DNA from: Chrysaora quinquecirrha
Lineage: Eukaryota > Cnidaria > Scyphozoa > Semaeostomeae > Pelagiidae
DNA length: 64,000 nt
Assembly: GCA_014526335.1 (NCBI GenBank)
Contig: JACTAT010000142.1
Span: forward strand, 1 to 64,000
Direction: 5' to 3'
Shown here piece after piece: positions 11,142 through 23,103 of the stretch. How positions within the stretch are numbered: the stretch's first letter is position 1; every line of letters begins with the position of its first letter. The notes beneath the pieces are model-generated. The model saw only the letters and a list, made by a program, of their open reading frames with translations. It made no database searches and was not told the origin of the DNA. The translations under genes and the position numbers were made by a program.

Positions 11142-14100
11142 ATTGTTTTGATTATGTACAAATTGCGATATACAGAGAGTCCAGTTGGGGACGCTTTGGA
11201 GAAGTATTCTGTTCAAACGAAGCTCCAAAAGACTTCTGTGTTGATTCAAAAGATGTTATGATCAGGTTTATTTCTGATAATGTTGTCAATGAAAGGGGCT
11301 TCAAGGCTACCTACGAAATTGGAGGTAAGTAGATTTGAAGTAATATATGCTACTTTTTGACGAGGAGTGGATACCACACCTTTCCCCTAGACACATTCTA
11401 ATGTAAGGTGTACCTCTAATAATGTGCCATTGTTTGATCAATTTGGCCCACAGACGCTCGTCTAACCTTGACTGCATGATCCGGCAGCTAACGACGTTTC
11501 CAATAAGCTATAGAGCTCAATTAAATCGTCGGTAACTCTCAAAATCATGCGGCCCAAGGCTCTCTCCCGTTTTACTTGTTGTGTTTTGGCTATGTTGAGC
11601 CTTCTTCAACACCATACATATTTATACACATTTGTCATGAATGACGATATTGACGAATAGTATATTTGTTAGTTATTCAGTCTTGTCCCCAAAGTTTAAT
11701 CCCTAATACAGATTTGCCAGAACCAGAGCAGGGTAAAGGGGCTGAACCCTGAATTCGGAGCAAAACAATGGGAAATTGAAAATATAGCAACTCTTATTAG
11801 GGCAACAGGGGCAATCACCCACATTGCCCCCCATTCTGGCATTCCTTCCCGTATGGAGAAGTTTGTTTGTAAGACATTTATTATTTAACTTAAATTTTTT
11901 ATTTTGGTTCTCATTTTTTTGTTTCAACCCAAAATTTTTCTGATTTGCAGATATGAAGTGTGATGGCACAAGACACCAGAAACGATTAAAGAGCACTGAA
12001 TCGTCAACTATTAAGCATCAGGTTGAAGCAAGTAAATCAAGTCCCTTGTATAATGACAGCGTTACTGCTGCAAGCATTGCAGAATCTATGGGGGAACACC
12101 ACAGAAGAATTGAACAATCAGAATTGACTAATGTCGATGAAGTGAGTTCTGAAACTTTCTATGATATCAGGAATGAAGAAACTACGGTTAGTAAGAAATT
12201 CAAAACAGTATTACTTAGTGCCAGTAGAACGTCACCTAGAATACAATCTTCTGTGCAGATGCCAATAAGGACTACGGCTCAGGGAGTCTCTCATTCAGGG
12301 ACGTACTCAACTGCGGTTCAGCAACAGAGGGCATCAGTTGCTGTCAGTGATGAAACAAAGATTGAAGAACATAAGAACGTATATGAGAAGCCTACCGAGA
12401 GCGAAGATAGTGGATTGAGTACTAGTATGCAACAAAGTATGGAACAAAGAATAAAGCCTTCTTTTTATAGTATTCTACTGAAGACAAAGTTAGCCTCCGT
12501 GTTACAAGAGAAACCAATGACTGTTACAACACCTAATTCGATATCTGTAACTTCGGCAGAAATTTCCAAAAGCACTAAACTCTCTGTTACTTTAAAGTCA
12601 CCCCAAGCAAAAGATCTATCAGTTGATTTGGATTTGAACACAATTGCTCCAAAGAAACACGTGGAAAGAGGAAAGTATTCGGATCACATTGATACATCTG
12701 TAAGCACATTGAGAACTGCAGGTGTGGCAACAGATAGAAGAGACAGGATGAGTGTTGAGTATCACAAAAACACAGAAAATATTGAGCCAACTTCTGTGCA
12801 CGAAATAGAGTACGTTTCTTCACTGAACAGTGAGTTACGAACGAAGGAAAGTACGATTACCAAACAGCAACATTTTCGGGTAATAGAGACAAAAGCTTTA
12901 CCTTATCGTGATGCTATTACTTCTGCTTTTAAGGTATCGTCTTCTTTAGTGACTTCCAAAGTACCAGTGAGATATTCTGGAACAGAAACCACACCAGCAC
13001 TCGAAGCTATTGGTACAGAGGTATTGCAGTCCTCTACAGATCTTATTTCACCTATGTATCAGAAATACTCAAGCATGAAATACCAAAGGATCAGGGACAT
13101 TAAGCCTTCCATATCTGCTGCCATTACGAATTGGTCTAGAGATGTGCACCAAAAAATGTCTTCGATTCAGAAAAAGGGCCTAAAATTGACAGGAACTTTG
13201 TGATCAGCAACAATGAAAAGATTGTGTCTTCAAAATCTTCAGTCATCCCTTTACCAGTTAGCACTCTCTATTCAGATCAGAGTGTAGGCTCAAGCGTAGC
13301 CGAACATTCAGAAATTCGTGGGAAAATTAAGCCTTTAGAAAGGCCATTCGTCAGCAACATTGCATACGCCACCTCTGTAAAAATTTCAGCAAGCTCAACT
13401 TCAACTACAGGTTCAGTAATTAATAGAAGTAAAGATGCTCTAGAAGCATCTTCAGCGAAGATGTTAGGAACTGCAACAAAGTCATCTGAGACACTTTCCG
13501 TTAGTTCACCAGCAACTACATTCGAGTTCCCATACCCATCAAGTAGGCCTAAAGAATTTGAAATAGCAAAAACACAAGTTTCAGAACAGGGTGGAGTGAC
13601 TGTATCTGAAGTTTGGTCACCTTCAAAATCTGCCACAATTGTTGCTTCTCTGTCTTTGTTGCCTACTCCAAGAGAAGAGTCAGCCTCAGAAATATCTTCA
13701 TCAAAAGATTTTGAAGCATTAACGATAAATAAGGAAAGAATTGAAAGTGTGAATATTCCTGAACATCACTCAAGTAGTAAGCAAACAATATCTCTTCTGC
13801 CAACTGCAAGTTCTCCGATATCCAAAAAGGAGTTTCAGGCAATTTCAAACTTGCTTTCATCCAATTCACCAGGGTCACTGCATTCAAGCTCTGCAACCCA
13901 TACAACACGGTTGCACGACGATCAAGGTTCAGAAAAGTTAAAACAAGTGAAAATTTTGTATTCGACTGTCAAGGACCAAACCCAGCAGGGCAAAAAACTA
14001 GCAGCAAAGGTTAAGGTTAGCAGTTCCTCAAAAGCTGCAATAAAATCGAAAGCACCCTTAGAAAAATTGGATGCAACACCACAACTTTATAATATAAAAG

Positions 14101-17100
14101 GCAAGCTTCAGTTTAAAAATCGTATTCAGCTTTCTGAGGAAGACTATACTGAAGCAACTTCAGATGTGCTCAGTAGGCCACGGGCAACTGAAAATCTCGC
14201 CTTGCAAAAAAGCCTACAATCACCTGAACTAACTACTGTCAAACCCGAAGGTGTAAGCCAGATCAAGAGCATCAAAACATTGGTTTCCAGCACTAAATCC
14301 CACATGAAGGCGCTGCCTTGTGACACCAAGACATTGCCAATAAATACCTTACCAAAACATGATTCTATTCTGTCTTCAGAAGCTATGGCTGACCACAAGA
14401 AGAGCACCTCTTCAGCTTTCACGGTTTTGGACTCTACAGAGTCTCTTGGAAACGAGAAGATCGATAAATTTCTTCCAACCGTTCTTGCAAGCTCGACAGA
14501 TCCAACAGAAGTTCTTTTTACTTCAGATACTGCAAAGGTGAACGTATCCAGATCTGATTATAGTAAAATAAAGCCCACTACAGGTGAAAAAGGCAGGAGA
14601 GCTACTATTGATATAGGCCACAAACACATAGTTTCACCATTCTTCAAGCATTCGGCTGCAACAGATTCCGTGAGCTTCTCTGGCAAACATGCGTTAGTTT
14701 TCTCTACGAAACAGTCTTCCCTTGGAAAGCAAGACAATTTTGTTGCAAGCAATGCTTTAGCTAAGCAAATAAGACTTGCAACTAGGGATAGCAGTCGAAA
14801 ATATATGGTGGGACAGACGGACATGAAGTCAGTTTCTGAAAGCAAGACCTTTGCTGCGAGTGATTCTATTAGTACAGCGAGAACTACATCTGTTATGACC
14901 CTCCTCAGCTCAAGCAAAACAGAAAAATCCTTTGCTGACCATGAATTAAATAAAGCATCGAGATCTTGGCCAACGAAAATCCATTCTGATAAACCTGTCT
15001 CGTCTGAAAAGCTCTTCTTTTCAAGTCAAGTTAGAGACTCTACAATTTTACCTAAAGTTGTGAGCTCACTTATTTACAAAGACTTGGAAATGTCTTCCAA
15101 ATATAAATCTCCATCAAATAGCAAAGACGCTTTTATATCAAATAATCTAAGAAGAAGATCAAATGTTAAGCAAAGCATCATCCAGCCAACAGTTTATTTA
15201 CCACCTAGAAAGCCCCAAACTGAAATACGAGACAGTCTTCCTGACTCTAAGACCACGATCGATTTTAAGACCACGGTCGACTTTTTGCCTGTAAAATCGA
15301 CCAACAACTTCAAACAAGACATAGGGCCTACACAATCTGTGTATTCTCTTGGTTATAGTAAAGAAGATTCAGAAGTATTGATCAGAAAAATATCGAAAAC
15401 AAAACAGGGCTTTTTGCTTATCAAGCCAAGTGAAAGCACTTCATATTTTTTGCTATCTTCTGACCACAGCAGCCTATCTTTATTTGCAAAGTCTTCAGTA
15501 ATTCTAAAACCATCATCAAAGATTAACCCACAGTCTTCCAAAATTCACCAGAAGAAGTTATCTTCTTCACTGCAAGGCAAAATCAAAGCAACAGATGCAT
15601 CACCGAAGACTAAGATTGCTTTCACGTCCAACTTTGAAAGATGGAACATCTTCCAGTCGCATTCCTTGTCTTTGTCTTCGACAAGAAGCACCACGTCAAC
15701 AACGAAGAGCTCCTCCTTTCAGCAACCTTGACTAATAGTTTCCCAAAATTGCTCGACAAAGGGACTACAAGCTTAGCAAATTTAAAAACCACGCCATCAG
15801 AATCAAAGCTGCTTGTAGATCAACATGGAACTTCGACACCAAGAAATGAAACCACGGATAAATCATTGTTTGAGACATCACCCAAAACTGCAACATCAAC
15901 TCAAGGAAAATCGAAGAAGCTTAGCTTAATCACGGAGAACGTTCCTCGTGCGCCGATAAGCTCTAGCTTGGATTCTCCTGCCGTTTCTTCGGTCGTTGCT
16001 GCAAAAGAGAAAAAAGAATGCTCTAATCGTAAGTATAAAATTTATGCATGCGTTTTACTATTGGCAAGCATGCTGGGAAAATGGATGGTGTGGCTGAGTG
16101 ATCAAGGCTCAGTTTCCACAAGCATAGAGAAAACACAGCTTCCTGTCTACGAGGTCGATAAATGAGTACCCAGGGTATTCATTCTAGTATACCAGTCCTG
16201 GGGCACAAACAGGCCCGCGTCAGCAGTATTACTGCCTATTACCCTAGCCTAAAATACCAAATAAATATCCTTGATTGCTTGCAGAGTTTTGCGTAACATT
16301 TTATCCATTATTACTACACGTTCTCCTGACTTAACCACCTGAATGACCAAAGGATAATTGTTTTTATGATGTAGTAGGTAGTTACATACGTACAACGTAA
16401 AGAAAAAGCTTTTGTAATGATTATTCTTCTATTTTAGATTTTATTCCCAACATCAAAGAAATAGATGAGAGTGAACATTTAAAAAAGAAAATAAACGAAA
16501 TTCAGCAATTGAAAATGAAAAGGATTATTGCTGTTCGATGGCCTTACAATGGGTATCTTGGAAGAATCGGTAAGAATGATTTTCTCATTACTTACATTTA
16601 GACAGGTTATTACTTATCACATGTGTACTTATAATAAAGTTTATATATCAAAGGATGTCTAAAGGATTTCGCGGACAGCCTTATAAGCACTTTAGCGAAT
16701 CTACACGAACTATACTTTGGTGGATAAGCACAACTGTGTATGTATTTTTCGAACATTGTGGTGGATTGTAGATACACACAACTGCGGTTGGCTATTATGC
16801 TTGATGTGGTTGTATTTCTTGCGTACTGTGGTGGAAAAGCACTATTGTGTGCTACTGAGCGGTTTTTTACGTACTGTTGTGGTATTTTTGCGTGCATTTC
16901 CACCGTAGTATAGTGCGTATCCACGACAGTAGTGCGTATAGAAGATATGCTTGCGTGTTAAGTCAAGTAGTACAATGTACCAAATGTTGCAGCTTTGCGG
17001 TGCCTTTGCGACTGTAAAAATTGCCGCCGAATGTTGCCTGCGTATGTTACTGATGTGATTACTTAGCCTTGATTCCAAACTCTTCTATTTTTAGGTTTTC

Positions 17101-17333
17101 TTCATAAAGGATTCGTAATTCAGACGATCGACGATAGATTATGGTACAACCACGTCAATGAAGCAGATGAGACAATTTATATAATAAAACTTAAATCATT
17201 ACAGATGCTCCATAAAGCAGTAAAAATAACTCATTCTCAAACAGTTGATGATATGACATTAGGTACCCATATTCATGCATGGGGGATGAAAATTGGTATG
17301 TATTTTAATCATTGCAAGAATGGTAGTGAATAA
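11142..17333 (+). CDS. CUB-domain protein with a giant Ser/Thr/Lys-rich region (5' end not found)
   Basis: Exons 11142-11324, 11951-16028, 16438-16569 and 17095-17295 all join in phase 1 with GT-AG borders (GGTAAGTAG, CGTAAGTAT, GGTAAGAAT). If the last donor GTATGT is not used, reading continues to a TAA at 17331-17333. Exon 1 is the C-terminal half of a CUB domain: CFDYVQIAIYRES, two further Cys, then VMIRFISDNVVNERGFKATY. The second exon encodes about 1,360 residues dominated by Ser, Thr, Lys and Ala, with almost no Cys. It is low in complexity but not a tandem repeat, as in a disordered or O-glycosylated stalk. The last exons (KRIIAVRWPYNGYLGRIG, then a charged segment with WYNHVNEADE) match nothing I know. 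Frame shifts near 13150-13203 and 15690-15731 fit single missing bases. The first CUB half and signal peptide are missing upstream. Confidence 0.65.
16570..17094. repeat. Intronic degenerate minisatellite
   Basis: Within this intron, about 16718-16930 consists of loosely repeated units of roughly 35-50 bp beginning TGTGGTGGA or TGTGGTTG and containing AAGCAC, TATTT and TTGCGTAC. They are diverged and in head-to-tail order, with an inverted fragment (CCACCGTAGTATAGTGCGTA) at the right end. Confidence 0.45.
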
Positions 17334-17793
17334 TGTATATGTAGGCAAATAAGGAAAATAACTGGTTAGGCCTATAAATCTTTACACATCTCATGAGATG
17401 ATATAGATACTGTTAAATCCACAGAAAATCTTTGTGCTGTGATCAAAATCTAAGTATTTTTAAGAGGCATTGTTCCTTCGCATTGACCGACCCATCATTT
17501 ATCGAAAAATGTGAGCCAACGAAAAGGTGGCGCTGCCCTTGGTACCATCTTTTGTAATCTTCAGTAATCTTTCGTTCTGCTATAGTTAAAAGAAATTTAA
17601 ATTCTTCTATTAATTATGGTTTTGCACCGACCCAAGTCAGAATAGCCTTCTCACGCCCCTGACAGAAAAGAGTTTTCAATCTACCTATTGTTTTCCTCTC
17701 ATTCTTTTCTTAAATTGTTTCTCTTGTGGCTTGTATATCGTGTCTTCGCTCTCATGTGGTTTGAGGCTTGCTTTCATACTGGTCTTGATAGAC

Positions 17794-18771
17794 TATAGCC
17801 CTGTCCACACTAGACAAACTAACCCAGGTTCGCCCCAGGTTTTTGCTAACCCAGGTCAGATTTTTGTAGTGTGGACACAACTAACCTGGGTTCGACCTGG
17901 GTTAGTTTAACCCGACTTTGGAGGTGGGTTCGACCTGGGTCGAACCCGGGTTAGTGTTGGCAACTTCAAGTGTGGACACAAACCTGGGGCGAACCTGGGT
18001 TAGTTTACTTGTGACGCATGCGCAGATATTTATTTCATTTGAGGCGCCAGAAATTCTAACTTCCAGAATTTGAATGTCCTAAAATTACTTTACAAAATAT
18101 TACAATTTGCAATTATAATCACAATTTTCGTAAAAACTATGACAGAATCTTACAAAGCAACAGAACGCAGATCAACCTTGACCAGTGAGGCGGTGCCAAG
18201 TTGAATCAGTATTTGCAGTGACGAGAAGATAAAGGAACAGCTGGGTAATTGAACGACGAAGAAACAATTTTGAAAAGATGGCAAAACGCAATTGAAAACG
18301 TCGTATAAGAAAAGGACAGTAACACTTTGTCAGGAAGAGGACGTTTTCAACAAAATGAATCAAGTGATTGTGATTGAGATCGGCCTAAAACTAGGCGCTA
18401 GTATGTAGGCCATCAGATCAGACGAGACGAAGCCCGCATTTTATTCATTCGAGAACGCCTTGCTTTTCTAATTTTATCTTGCATTAATTTCGTTGCCATG
18501 TACAAGACTTTACAGAGAAAAACAAGTCTGATACTACTGAAAATCATGCTCCCATCTCATACAACATACAACTGACCATTCGAGTCGGCAATTTTAGATT
18601 GTGTATGAATGCCTTCTGGGCATGCGTAATATTGTTTAACCCAGGTTCGCCCCATTTCATGTCCACACTGCAAATGAAACGAATCCAATGTGGACAAAAC
18701 AGGGTTCGCCCTAGGTTAAATTTAACCTGGGGCGAACCTGGGTTAGTTTGTATAGTGTAGACAGGGCTATA
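17794..18771. mobile_element. Inverted-repeat element with TATAGCCCTGTCCACACTA ends
   Basis: The left end, TATAGCCCTGTCCACACTAG, and the right end, AGTGTAGACAGGGCTATA, are inverse copies. Just inside, AACCCAGGTTCGCCCCAGG faces CCTGGGGCGAACCTGGGTTA. The left end also carries short alternating repeats of AACCTGGGTTCGACC. No transposase is visible in the 978 bp. A non-autonomous cut-and-paste element. Confidence 0.75.
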
Positions 18772-18993
18772 AGTAGTGGTAAGTAACGTCGTACACTCTT
18801 TTTTTATAAGAATATTGCATGTAGAGAATGTCGAGGCTCGTTCGAGGCTTGAAAGCATTAATAGTATTCGGTAAGATTTTTATGAAAAAACGACAACTTT
18901 TAATTTGTCAGACATGTTTCCAACAAACACTGTTCATCTTCTGTTACATAATAGCGATTAAGTAAAATCATGTAGAGCAAATTAATAAATCTA

Positions 18994-19611
18994 TAAAAGA
19001 GAGGGGTGACAGGGTAGTGGTACTAGACTCACTCCACAAGTCCCACTACTTCGCTCGATGTTGTTGTTGTTGTTTTTCAAAATCGCTCAGTGTGACAAAT
19101 CAAAATAAGGGGAGCGTAAACTAGAGACTCGTGTAGTGAGTCTATAGTGGTACCGACCGACCGTGTTACCATGGTATCAGAGGGGTGGTACCTGGTACCT
19201 ATAATGTTGTTGTTGTTAATCAATAAATTAGCATAAATTATAATGATCAGGAGATTGCACCACGTGAACTATAATTAGCAGTTGATTTAGTAACGCAGTA
19301 GATTACGAAGAGAGAATGTTAGACTTTTTATGTTTTGTTAATCAATGGTCTTTATTGCGTCGTTCCTTATGAGATATTCGGAACACGATAGTACCAAATT
19401 CTGAAAAAGGGTGGAACCTGGTACCAACAAAAGCACCGATAAAGGATGGAACCTGGGAACCTGGTACCTCTACCAATTCATATGTCTTAACATTTCATCC
19501 GAAAAAGTGGTTAACTCCGACCGAAATTGAGATTACGTGGTACCAATACCTGCGATTTTGGTGGAACCTAGTATCAAGCTGGTACCAAGATCCCCTGTCA
19601 CCCCTCTTATA
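18994..19611. mobile_element. Inverted-repeat element with AAGAGAGGGGTGACAGGG ends
   Basis: The ends AAGAGAGGGGTGACAGGG and CCCTGTCACCCCTCTTAT are inverse. The interior is rich in GGTACC/GGTACCAC words. A second small element with ends TAGACTCACT and AGTGAGTCTA (19024-19144) is nested inside; the same nested family occurs at 40049-40159. Confidence 0.65.
19024..19144. mobile_element. Small MITE with AGACTCACT ends, nested
   Basis: Ends TAGACTCACTCCACAAGT and CTCGTGTAGTGAGTCTA. The interior contains GTTGTTGTTGTTGTT, CGCTCAGTGTGACAAATCAAA and GGAGCGTAA, words shared with the copy at 40049-40159. Inserted into the element at 18994-19611. Confidence 0.6.
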
Positions 19612-19923
19612 ACTTTTACATAACATAACAACACACAAGATAAATGTGACAAAATTACAATCAGTCATATAAATAAAGTAGAAAACAACGTACAAAAGAG
19701 AAAAATATAACAACAGTTTGGAGAAAACCGGTAATTAGTAAGAAAGGTTTAAGTTATAATAGTATATATAATTGCTTATTAAGGGCGATTAAGGGTGGGT
19801 TTGGCCCAAGAGATATAAAAAGCCTTCTTAATTTTGAAGGTGTAAGAACTGTTAGCATGGTCTAAAATGCTGAACGAATCCTAGTAATACACAGGCGACA
19901 AGAGGGGGAACGGGGGAACAGTT

Positions 19924-20341
19924 TAAAGCCCCGGCCAAAAGATGCAGCATTTGGATGCAATATTTGTTGTCCATCCGATGTTGCGTCGTTTGGCCACCCA
20001 TGTTGCAGTGTGCGACATTTGTTGCACGATGCTGCATGAAGTTTGAAAACGGTCAAAAAATGTTGCACAGCGCAAAATGATGTCACATCGTTTGGCCGGG
20101 TCACATGCATGCATGAATATAGCAAGTAAATATAGTGCCAAAAGCATGGTTACAAAGGAAGCAACATCATTAGTTTGTTTCCAGTGTTTCCATTAGGTTT
20201 TTTCTCTTTTGATAACGCAGACAAATGTTGCATTTGAAATGTTGCATCGTGTTTCATCGTTTAGCCATCCGGGTAAATTTACCTTTGCGGATATACGAAA
20301 CAAATGTTGCACAATATGTTGCGTCGTTTGGCCGGGGCTTA
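19924..20341. mobile_element. MITE family B copy (AAGCCCCGGCCAAA ends), nested
   Basis: Ends AAGCCCCGGCCAAAAGATGC and GTCGTTTGGCCGGGGCTTA; the interior repeats GATGCAACAT / ATGTTGCATCGTTTGGCC. It resembles family A in design but has different core words (ATGTTGCA). Inserted in the left part of the Penelope-like remnant. Another copy lies at 54445-54735. Confidence 0.7.
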
Positions 20342-20445
20342 AGTGTTTAAGATTTGATACTCTCGCATCTTTAAACTCTTAAACTGCCCCCCCCCGCCCG
20401 CTTGCCGCCCCTTGTGTTCCGAGGATTCTTTCAGTATTTTAGACC

Positions 20446-20829
20446 ATGCTCATAGTTGACGATCTTGAAAAATCAAACGTGGTATACAAAATACCATGTA
20501 GAGATTGTCCTAAATCATATAAAGGACAATCGAAAAGAGAGACAGGAACTAGGCTCAAAGAACATAAATCGAATGTGACCCATGGTCGAACTGACAAAAG
20601 TGATCTTGCCAATCATTGTTGGACGGAAAAACACCAGATGGATTGGGATAACATTTCAGTGGTTGATGAAGATAAGAACTGGAAAAACAGACTTGTTAAA
20701 GAGAGCATTCACTTAGTTCTATCAACTCCTTGTATCAATCAAGTATCTTACTCAATCCCAGAAATCTGGTTGAATAACATCAAAAGTTGCACTGAACGCA
20801 ATTTTGGCGCCACAAATTTTAGAAATTGA
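20446..20829 (+). CDS. GIY-YIG endonuclease domain of a Penelope-like element
   Basis: The reading frame contains NVVYKIPCRDCPKSYKG, then TGTRLKEHK and a downstream TDKSDLANHCWTEKH. This is the layout of the C-terminal GIY-YIG nuclease of Penelope-like retroelements: the CxxC spacer between the GIY and YIG strands, the catalytic Arg in TRLKEH, and the conserved ANHCW. The YIG motif reads YKG here, so activity is doubtful. The frame opens without the reverse-transcriptase domain that should precede it, so this is a 5'-truncated copy. The start ATG is simply the first in the open frame and probably not a real initiator. Confidence 0.75.
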   Translation: MLIVDDLEKSNVVYKIPCRDCPKSYKGQSKRETGTRLKEHKSNVTHGRTDKSDLANHCWTEKHQMDWDNISVVDEDKNWKNRLVKESIHLVLSTPCINQVSYSIPEIWLNNIKSCTERNFGATNFRN

Positions 20830-20928
20830 GCGCCAAAAAATTCCGATCTTCCTCGCAGGTCCGGTTAATTTCACACCTTTCGATCCGACCTTTGCAATAA
20901 ATAGGCGAGAAACCACATTTCTCATTGC

Positions 20929-20960
20929 CCGATGATGGGAGACGTATCTCTCCCGAAACG
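20929..20960 (+). ncRNA. Hammerhead-like hairpin downstream of the Penelope endonuclease (degenerate)
   Basis: CCGATGA, then a hairpin GGGAGA/TCTCCC, then GAAAC copies the order CUGAUGA - stem II - GAAA of hammerhead ribozymes. Penelope-like elements are known to carry these. Position 4 of the core is C instead of U, and no convincing stem I is seen (TTGC against GCCC), so I expect it to be inactive. Confidence 0.3.
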
Positions 20961-21650
20961 TTGCCCAACTAAATATCAAAGGCTTGTCATGATAAGTGGT
21001 GACTATCATGTCTAATACAGTGTCAGAAACAGCCTTGATAAGTCCGAATATATTTACTATGCTCATAGTTCTTACACCCTCCAAATTAAGGAGTTCTTCA
21101 TATCTCTTGGGCCAAACCCACCCTTAATAAGCAATTATAACTTAAACCTTTCTTACTAATTACCGGTTCTCTTCATACTTTTGTCAACTTATCCCCTTTT
21201 GTACGTTTATTTTTTACTTTAAGTTCAACGATTATAATAATAATATTCAAATAAGAAAGGGTGTAACATGAAGAAATGAAAAATTGTTTGGTAGCAGGAG
21301 ATTAATGAAAGAATTGACAGGAGACCACTAAATGGTCCCTGTGTGGAAGCCATCTTTGGTATGCTTTTGATACTCTTTTGTGTTGACCGTTATGTTAAAA
21401 ACATCATTATTTACTTCATTAAGCTTTAATTTTCAATTTCATAAAGTGTAATCGAGCGAGGCATCACCCTGGATCAGCTGTTTGTTTACTACAGTGTGGC
21501 ATGTAGGTGATTGATTCCAAGGAAAGCATGGTTTCAAATGGCAGCTTCATCAAGTCAGCACACTCTGTGCTTTCAAGCAGCTTTTGGGGATGTAAATGAC
21601 AATGACCGACATTTGGTATGTTATTTTTAGATTTCTAACGAAATACAACA

Positions 21651-21867
21651 GAATCATGGCGGCAAACGATCAAACATTCTTTAGGCCTATCAAACATTTG
21701 AAATTTGCTCGTCAAGAAAAATGTTTTACCATTTGGCCACAAACATTTCTCGTTAAACATTCTTTGCTTGCAACAACGTTTCATGACGTGGTACAACGTT
21801 CAAACATTGCTTGATAAGCAAATTCCAAATGTTTGATGAGCAATGTTTGATCGTTTTGCCATAGCAT
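21651..21867. mobile_element. MITE family A copy, degraded ends
   Basis: The interior matches the family: GGCAAACGATCAAACATTC, AAACATTTGAAATTTGCTCG, TGACGTGGTACAACG and TTTGATCGTTTTGCCA at the far end. The outer AGGCCCTG bases are lost. Confidence 0.6.
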
Positions 21868-21869
21868 AC

Positions 21870-23080
21870 GTAGTTTATTCCACTGAACTCAAAATAGAGA
21901 TTCTCGGTCTTTTTATTTTTAGTTAAATGAGTTTACTTAGCTCCAGTGGACCAAACTTAGGGTGACTTGGTCCCCAGTCCTAGTTCCAGGGTTCTTGTTC
22001 TGGTTCTAAGGTCCTGGACCGCCTGAACCATTGGTCTTAGTCCTTGTTTTAAGTTGCCTGAATGCCCCAACAAACACTTAACTGTGGTGCAAGTCCAGGA
22101 ACCTGTTTTTGTGCGACCCTTTATTGTTCTCGTGTTTACTTGCTGGAGGACTATGCTGGAGGCAAGGAAAGGATTGTTGGTTGTTAAATTCCATGGATGA
22201 AAAATTCTTGACCAATTTTCAATGACGCAACATGATTTCTAATTGACTCATCACCACCGTCCTATCATCCAATCAAGAATGCGTCACACATCCGGGACAA
22301 TAGACCAGAAACCGGTTTGGCCAGGTCTTGGCCAGCCCAGCCTGTTATTTTGCCAAGTCCGTGCTGGATTCACTTTGTTCTCGAAGCATGTGGTCGTGAA
22401 ATTTGAAAAAGTTGATCGAGGAAAGTCGGTTTTATTTTGGTAAGTTGAAGAACAATTATTCGGGAATTTGTTTAAAATGTATAAGTTAAAATTGACCAAG
22501 GATTGATGAAATTGTTTTTATATTCTGATCAAATTTAATTTCTACAAAAAACAGTAATATCGATAACACACGCATTTTTGTAGAAATATTTTTCGCTTCG
22601 CCATTTCGCCATCAAACTGAAGTCCTGATAGCCCGAGATAACTTAAGAGTTTGGTTGTTTTTTTTCATTATAATTCTGCTACATCTAGATTTTCAAGTAA
22701 CATAAATACTATTTTATCAGTACTATACATGTTATAACTGTTATAAGAATTTGGAATTTTTTTATATTTATCTGATTTTTTTTAACTGCATCATTTATTT
22801 GCATTTTTGCATTTTTGCACGCAAATAAAATTTTTTCACGCATCACCAAATTTGCACACGGCACTTTCTCGTCAAGTCGAGGTTGCAGCCTCGAATTGGT
22901 TTTGGCGGAAATGTTGCGATGTTTGCGAAGTTTGAGATTCTTTCAACATCTGGTTTGTTCGATCAGAAGTAGGATCTTTCGAAAAGGCTGCAAACGGATG
23001 ATCAGAGCAATTATTTTTGAAGGTGAAGAGCCGTGAGACTTTTGATGAGTTCTACTTATCGTAAGCGTTTTTCTTGTAGT
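21870..23080. other. Upstream region of DSTYK
   Basis: No coding exon seen. The last 250 bases before the ATG are less AT-rich and probably contain the promoter/5' UTR, but I cannot point to a core element. An upstream ATG at 23084 is out of frame with the main ATG at 23104. Confidence 0.3.
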
Positions 23081-23103
23081 TTGATGAACCGAGGGCTCTC
23101 AGA

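Larger units (their letters stand above)
19722..21172. mobile_element. Penelope-like retroelement remnant flanked by inverted arms
   Basis: Arms of about 130 bp, 19722-19850 and 21055-21172 inverted, share ACCGGTAATTAGTAAGAAAG and GGGTGGGTTTGGCCCAAGAG. A second, shorter inverted match links about 19850-19885 to 20417-20452 (TTTAGACCATGCT). Between them lies a GIY-YIG endonuclease frame (20446-20829) and a separate nested MITE (19924-20341). Inverted or partial terminal repeats around a reverse-transcriptase-less 3' fragment are characteristic of 5'-truncated Penelope elements. I do not see the RT domain. Confidence 0.65.

Noticed and set aside
13150..13203. Programmed ribosomal frameshift in the CUB gene
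   Set aside because: No slippery heptamer with a downstream structure stands out. Four other breaks in the window go in the same direction, so missing bases are simpler.
12587..15541. Minus-strand frames opposite the Ser/Thr-rich exon
   Set aside because: They mirror the biased codons of the plus strand, have no domain features and change with the frame breaks. The plus strand carries phase-consistent splice sites.
19495..19713. Minus-strand frame rich in Phe/Tyr/Leu near 19.6 kb
   Set aside because: AT-rich sequence at the end of an inverted-repeat element. Hydrophobic composition is expected by chance.
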